A DNA stretch of 39,870 bases, from the IMG/VR virus record IMGVR_UViG_3300020470_000056, positions 1-39,870 of that record; one strand, written 5' to 3'. This DNA comes from a virus. Each line of letters starts with the position of its first letter. Position 1 is the stretch's first letter. The position numbers were made by a program, and so were the translations under genes. This document shows positions 37,359 through 39,870 of this stretch, in pieces. The notes beneath the pieces were generated by a model. It was not told the origin of the DNA. It ran no database searches and saw only the letters and a list, made by a program, of their open reading frames with translations.

Positions 37359-38788
37359 ATGTAGTTATAGTAGGTGGTGGCACAGCAGGATGGATGACAA
37401 CTGCTGCATTTTGTAAGACATTTAATGACTGGAATATAACCATCATAGAAGGTGGTGAGTCAATAGGTGTGGGAGAATCTACAACACCACACATCAATCA
37501 GTATCTAAAGTATATGGAGATTGATGACAAGACATTTCTACAGGAAGCAAAGGCAACATATAAATCGAGCAGTAGGTTTCAAGATTTTAGTAAGGTAGGT
37601 GAAGTCTTTCACTATCCTAATGGTCAATCAATAAGAGCAGACGTATCATATCATGAGTGGATGTATGCAAAGGCAATGGGTTATGAAGTCCCTCCATTTG
37701 CAGAGTTGTTTATGCCTTTCGTTACGATAGCAGAGCAGGGTAAACTACCACTCAATCACCATCTTATATCTCCCTATCAGATAGAGAAAGATAGAAGTTT
37801 TCATATAGATGCTAGTAGTTTTTGCACATACCTTAGGAAGTATTGTGACAACGCTACAGTAATTTCTGATAAGGTAAAGAGTGTTAAGTATAAAGATGGA
37901 AAAATTCACCACCTAGTAGTAAATGGCCAGGAAATATATGCTGACTTGTTTATAGATTGCACTGGGCAATCAGCGATACTATCTGACAAGTTAAGTGACT
38001 GGATTCCATACGATAATATTATTAATGACACTGCACTTGTTACTAAAGTAGATTACTCTACCAATATAGACGAAGAGATGGTGGCATATACAAATGCTCA
38101 GGGTAAGACTGCAGGATGGGAGTGGACTATACCTACGTGGGAGTTTATCAGTAAAGGGTTTGTATACTCATCTAAGTTTCAATCAGAGAAAGATGCTGCA
38201 AAAGAATTTGGACACGAGGATTATAGGAAGGTAGAGTTTAAACAAGGTAGACATGATAAAGCATGGAATGGTAACTGTATTGCTATTGGATTATCATATG
38301 GTTTCATTGAGCCACTAGAGTCCACATCATTATTCAATACTCATCATGGTATACTTGCACTCATGGATATTCTCTCCCATGATAGACTACCAGGCCAGTT
38401 TGCAAGAGACAGGTATAACTACAATCTATCAGAGCACATGGATGGGTGGAGAGAATTTGTAGAAGCACATTATTATTACTCTAGTCGTAGAGACACACCA
38501 TTTTGGAGACATGTAACTGATGAGTTAGAGTATGAGATAAGTGGAGCACATAAAGTAATCCTACAAGCGATGGTAACAGGAGAAGAGATACTCCATGGGG
38601 AAGACCCTATCGTTTACATCCTTGCAGGGTCGGGTTATAGTAATGTAAACGAGAGACTTAACAAATATTTTAATGATTCTTTAGACTTCGACACACAGAA
38701 GTGGATGACCCATCACAGAGCGGTCAAAGACCTAGCAAATCAGATGCCAACCATGAATCAATTCTTAAGAAACGAGATTTGGGGTTGA
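37355..38788 (+). CDS. prnA: flavin-dependent tryptophan halogenase family (PrnA-like)
   Basis: 477 aa. The FAD-binding GGGTAGW lies at residues 7-13, the halogenase-specific WEWTIP near 254, K70 at the place of the PrnA catalytic Lys79 (AKATYKSSSRF) and E322 in IEPLESTS at the place of Glu346. So the conserved active-site residues appear present. Such enzymes chlorinate or brominate tryptophan using reduced flavin from a separate reductase, which is not seen here. Cyanophage homologues are known but their product is not. It sits right before psbA. Confidence 0.88.
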   Translation: MNVVIVGGGTAGWMTTAAFCKTFNDWNITIIEGGESIGVGESTTPHINQYLKYMEIDDKTFLQEAKATYKSSSRFQDFSKVGEVFHYPNGQSIRADVSYHEWMYAKAMGYEVPPFAELFMPFVTIAEQGKLPLNHHLISPYQIEKDRSFHIDASSFCTYLRKYCDNATVISDKVKSVKYKDGKIHHLVVNGQEIYADLFIDCTGQSAILSDKLSDWIPYDNIINDTALVTKVDYSTNIDEEMVAYTNAQGKTAGWEWTIPTWEFISKGFVYSSKFQSEKDAAKEFGHEDYRKVEFKQGRHDKAWNGNCIAIGLSYGFIEPLESTSLFNTHHGILALMDILSHDRLPGQFARDRYNYNLSEHMDGWREFVEAHYYYSSRRDTPFWRHVTDELEYEISGAHKVILQAMVTGEEILHGEDPIVYILAGSGYSNVNERLNKYFNDSLDFDTQKWMTHHRAVKDLANQMPTMNQFLRNEIWG

Positions 38789-38813
38789 CAAAGTTAGCAA
38801 ATGCATATATAGT
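38785..38813 (+). promoter_or_regulatory. sigma70-type promoter of psbA
   Basis: TTGACA at 38785-38790, exactly 17 bases, TATAGT at 38808-38813. Start predicted near 38820, followed by an 8-bp hairpin (CTTAAGTT/AACTTGAG, 38825-38845). The -35 overlaps the halogenase stop codon. Confidence 0.85.
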
Positions 38814-38824
38814 ATGGAAGTTAT

Positions 38825-38888
38825 CTTAAGTTATGTAAACTTGAGTTAACGACTCCCCTCAAACCAAGACCTATAGGGAGTATAAATT
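38825..38888 (+). promoter_or_regulatory. psbA leader hairpins and late-promoter-like box
   Basis: Two stems in the leader: CTTAAGTT 38825-38832 with AACTTGAG 38838-38845, and ACTCCC 38852-38857 with GGGAGT 38876-38881. TATAAATT at 38881-38888 differs by one base from the late promoter and could give a second, later start for psbA. No clear Shine-Dalgarno precedes ATG 38930. Confidence 0.45.
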
Positions 38889-38929
38889 ACGTCTTTCTAT
38901 TACCCTTCACATAACGCACTTCTTTTTAA

Positions 38930-39870
38930 ATGACAACTCTTTCAGCACGTAAACGTGGTGGGTTGCTATCTGGATGGGATGAGTTTTGCGAGTGGGTAAC
39001 ATCAACCGATAATAGATTATATGTCGGTTGGTTTGGAGTCTTAATGATTCCATGCTTACTTACAGCAGCAGCTTGTTTCATCGTTGCATTCATAGCAGCA
39101 CCACCTGTCGACATCGACGGAATCAGAGAGCCTGTAGCAGGTTCTTTCTTATATGGTAACAACATAATCTCAGGAGCAGTTGTACCATCCTCTAACGCTA
39201 TTGGTCTACACTTCTACCCAGTTTGGGAAGCAGGTACAATGGACGAATGGTTGTATAACGGAGGACCATACCAGTTGGTTATCTTCCACTTCCTAATCGG
39301 AATCTCTGCCTACATGGGTAGACAGTGGGAATTATCATACAGACTAGGTATGAGACCTTGGATTTGTGTAGCATATTCAGCACCAGTATCTGCAGCATTC
39401 GCTGTATTTCTAGTGTATCCTTTCGGACAGGGGTCATTCTCTGACGGTATGCCACTAGGTATCTCAGGTACTTTCAACTTCATGTTTGTATTCCAAGCAG
39501 AGCACAACATTCTTATGCATCCTTTCCACATGGCGGGTGTAGCAGGCATGTTTGGAGGAAGTTTATTCTCCGCTATGCATGGTAGTCTTGTTACTTCTTC
39601 TCTAATCAGAGAGACAACCGAAACCGAGTCACAAAACTATGGTTACAAATTCGGTCAAGAAGAAGAGACTTACAACATTGTTGCAGCACATGGATACTTT
39701 GGTAGACTTATCTTCCAGTATGCTTCATTCAACAACTCAAGAAGTCTTCACTTCTTCCTAGCAGTTTTCCCTGTTGTATGTGTATGGTTAACCTCTATGG
39801 GTATCTGCACAATGGCATTCAACTTGAATGGTTTCAACTTTAACCAATCAGTTGTTGATGCTAACGGAAA
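38930..39870 (+). CDS. psbA: photosystem II D1 protein, 5' part (runs off the window)
   Basis: 313 complete codons, still open at the right edge; D1 is normally about 360 residues. Numbering is +2 from the usual one. TyrZ is Y163 (canonical 161), Asp170 is D172, Glu189/His190 are E191/H192, His198 is H200. Residue 132 (canonical 130) is Gln, the low-light D1:1-type residue rather than Glu. D1 binds the P680 chlorophylls and Mn cluster and turns over fast in light; a phage copy keeps photosynthesis going in the infected cell. No intron is seen in this part. Confidence 0.98.
   Translation, partial: MTTLSARKRGGLLSGWDEFCEWVTSTDNRLYVGWFGVLMIPCLLTAAACFIVAFIAAPPVDIDGIREPVAGSFLYGNNIISGAVVPSSNAIGLHFYPVWEAGTMDEWLYNGGPYQLVIFHFLIGISAYMGRQWELSYRLGMRPWICVAYSAPVSAAFAVFLVYPFGQGSFSDGMPLGISGTFNFMFVFQAEHNILMHPFHMAGVAGMFGGSLFSAMHGSLVTSSLIRETTETESQNYGYKFGQEEETYNIVAAHGYFGRLIFQYASFNNSRSLHFFLAVFPVVCVWLTSMGICTMAFNLNGFNFNQSVVDANG

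Noticed and set aside
1-39870. CRISPR arrays, insertion sequences, integrase or att sites
   Set aside because: No regular spaced repeats, transposase or integrase motifs were seen; the tRNAs are complete phage genes and show no duplicated 3' ends.

Overview
The window is a stretch of a T4-like cyanophage genome (contractile-tailed myovirus of marine picocyanobacteria, most likely Synechococcus). Three things show this together: T4 core replication genes (gp62, regA, gp43, uvsX, gp41, gp61, nrdA, nrdB), cyanophage auxiliary genes (psbA, three hli, hsp20, mazG, a PrnA-type tryptophan halogenase), and very dense gene packing with ATGA, GTGA, TTGA and TAATG stop/start overlaps. Almost everything is on the + strand. 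The only convincing minus-strand genes are three exported-protein genes at 8545-10195.

Layout. 1-4527: end of a D12-class DNA adenine methylase, then small hypotheticals and five 2OG-Fe(II) oxygenase-like genes. 4524-6179: a second D12 methylase, clamp-loader small subunit gp62, and translational repressor RegA. 6176-10195: a membrane/export island of four + strand membrane or exported proteins plus an oxygenase, convergent with three minus-strand Sec-signal proteins. 10358-11464: hsp20, terminator, three tRNAs (Ile-TAT, Arg-TCT, Leu-TAA), a 44-aa membrane peptide and a probable new structured RNA with its own promoter and terminator. 11473-20443: DNA polymerase gp43, UvsX, helicase gp41, MazG, three more oxygenase-like genes and a possible nuclease. 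20504-26596: a probable late/structural block (ligase-like protein, HIGH nucleotidyltransferase with a capsid-targeting-like N terminus, charged and Ig-like virion candidates, a perfect TATAAATA late promoter). 26563-30998: primase gp61 and ribonucleotide reductase NrdA/NrdB. 31003-34789: many very small genes, two of them bracketed by glutamine-riboswitch-like half motifs, a PD-(D/E)XK nuclease and two more oxygenases. 34844-39870: light-related region with three hli genes, a run of single-TM micropeptides, another oxygenase, tryptophan halogenase and the 5' part of psbA.

How it works together: the T4-type replisome copies DNA. NrdAB and MazG supply and tune nucleotides. RegA shuts down early translation. 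D1 and Hli proteins keep host photosynthesis running during infection. The tRNAs all read A-ending codons (AUA, AGA, UUA), fitting an AT-rich phage in a GC-richer host. The hli cluster and psbA are preceded by almost identical sigma70-type promoters.

The parts least explained by known biology are the expansion of 2OG oxygenase-like genes (twelve in 40 kb), the export island, the structured RNA downstream of the tRNAs, the riboswitch-like motifs wrapped round short ORFs, and the thylakoid-type micropeptide array. All functional calls come from reading the sequence; no database search was run.
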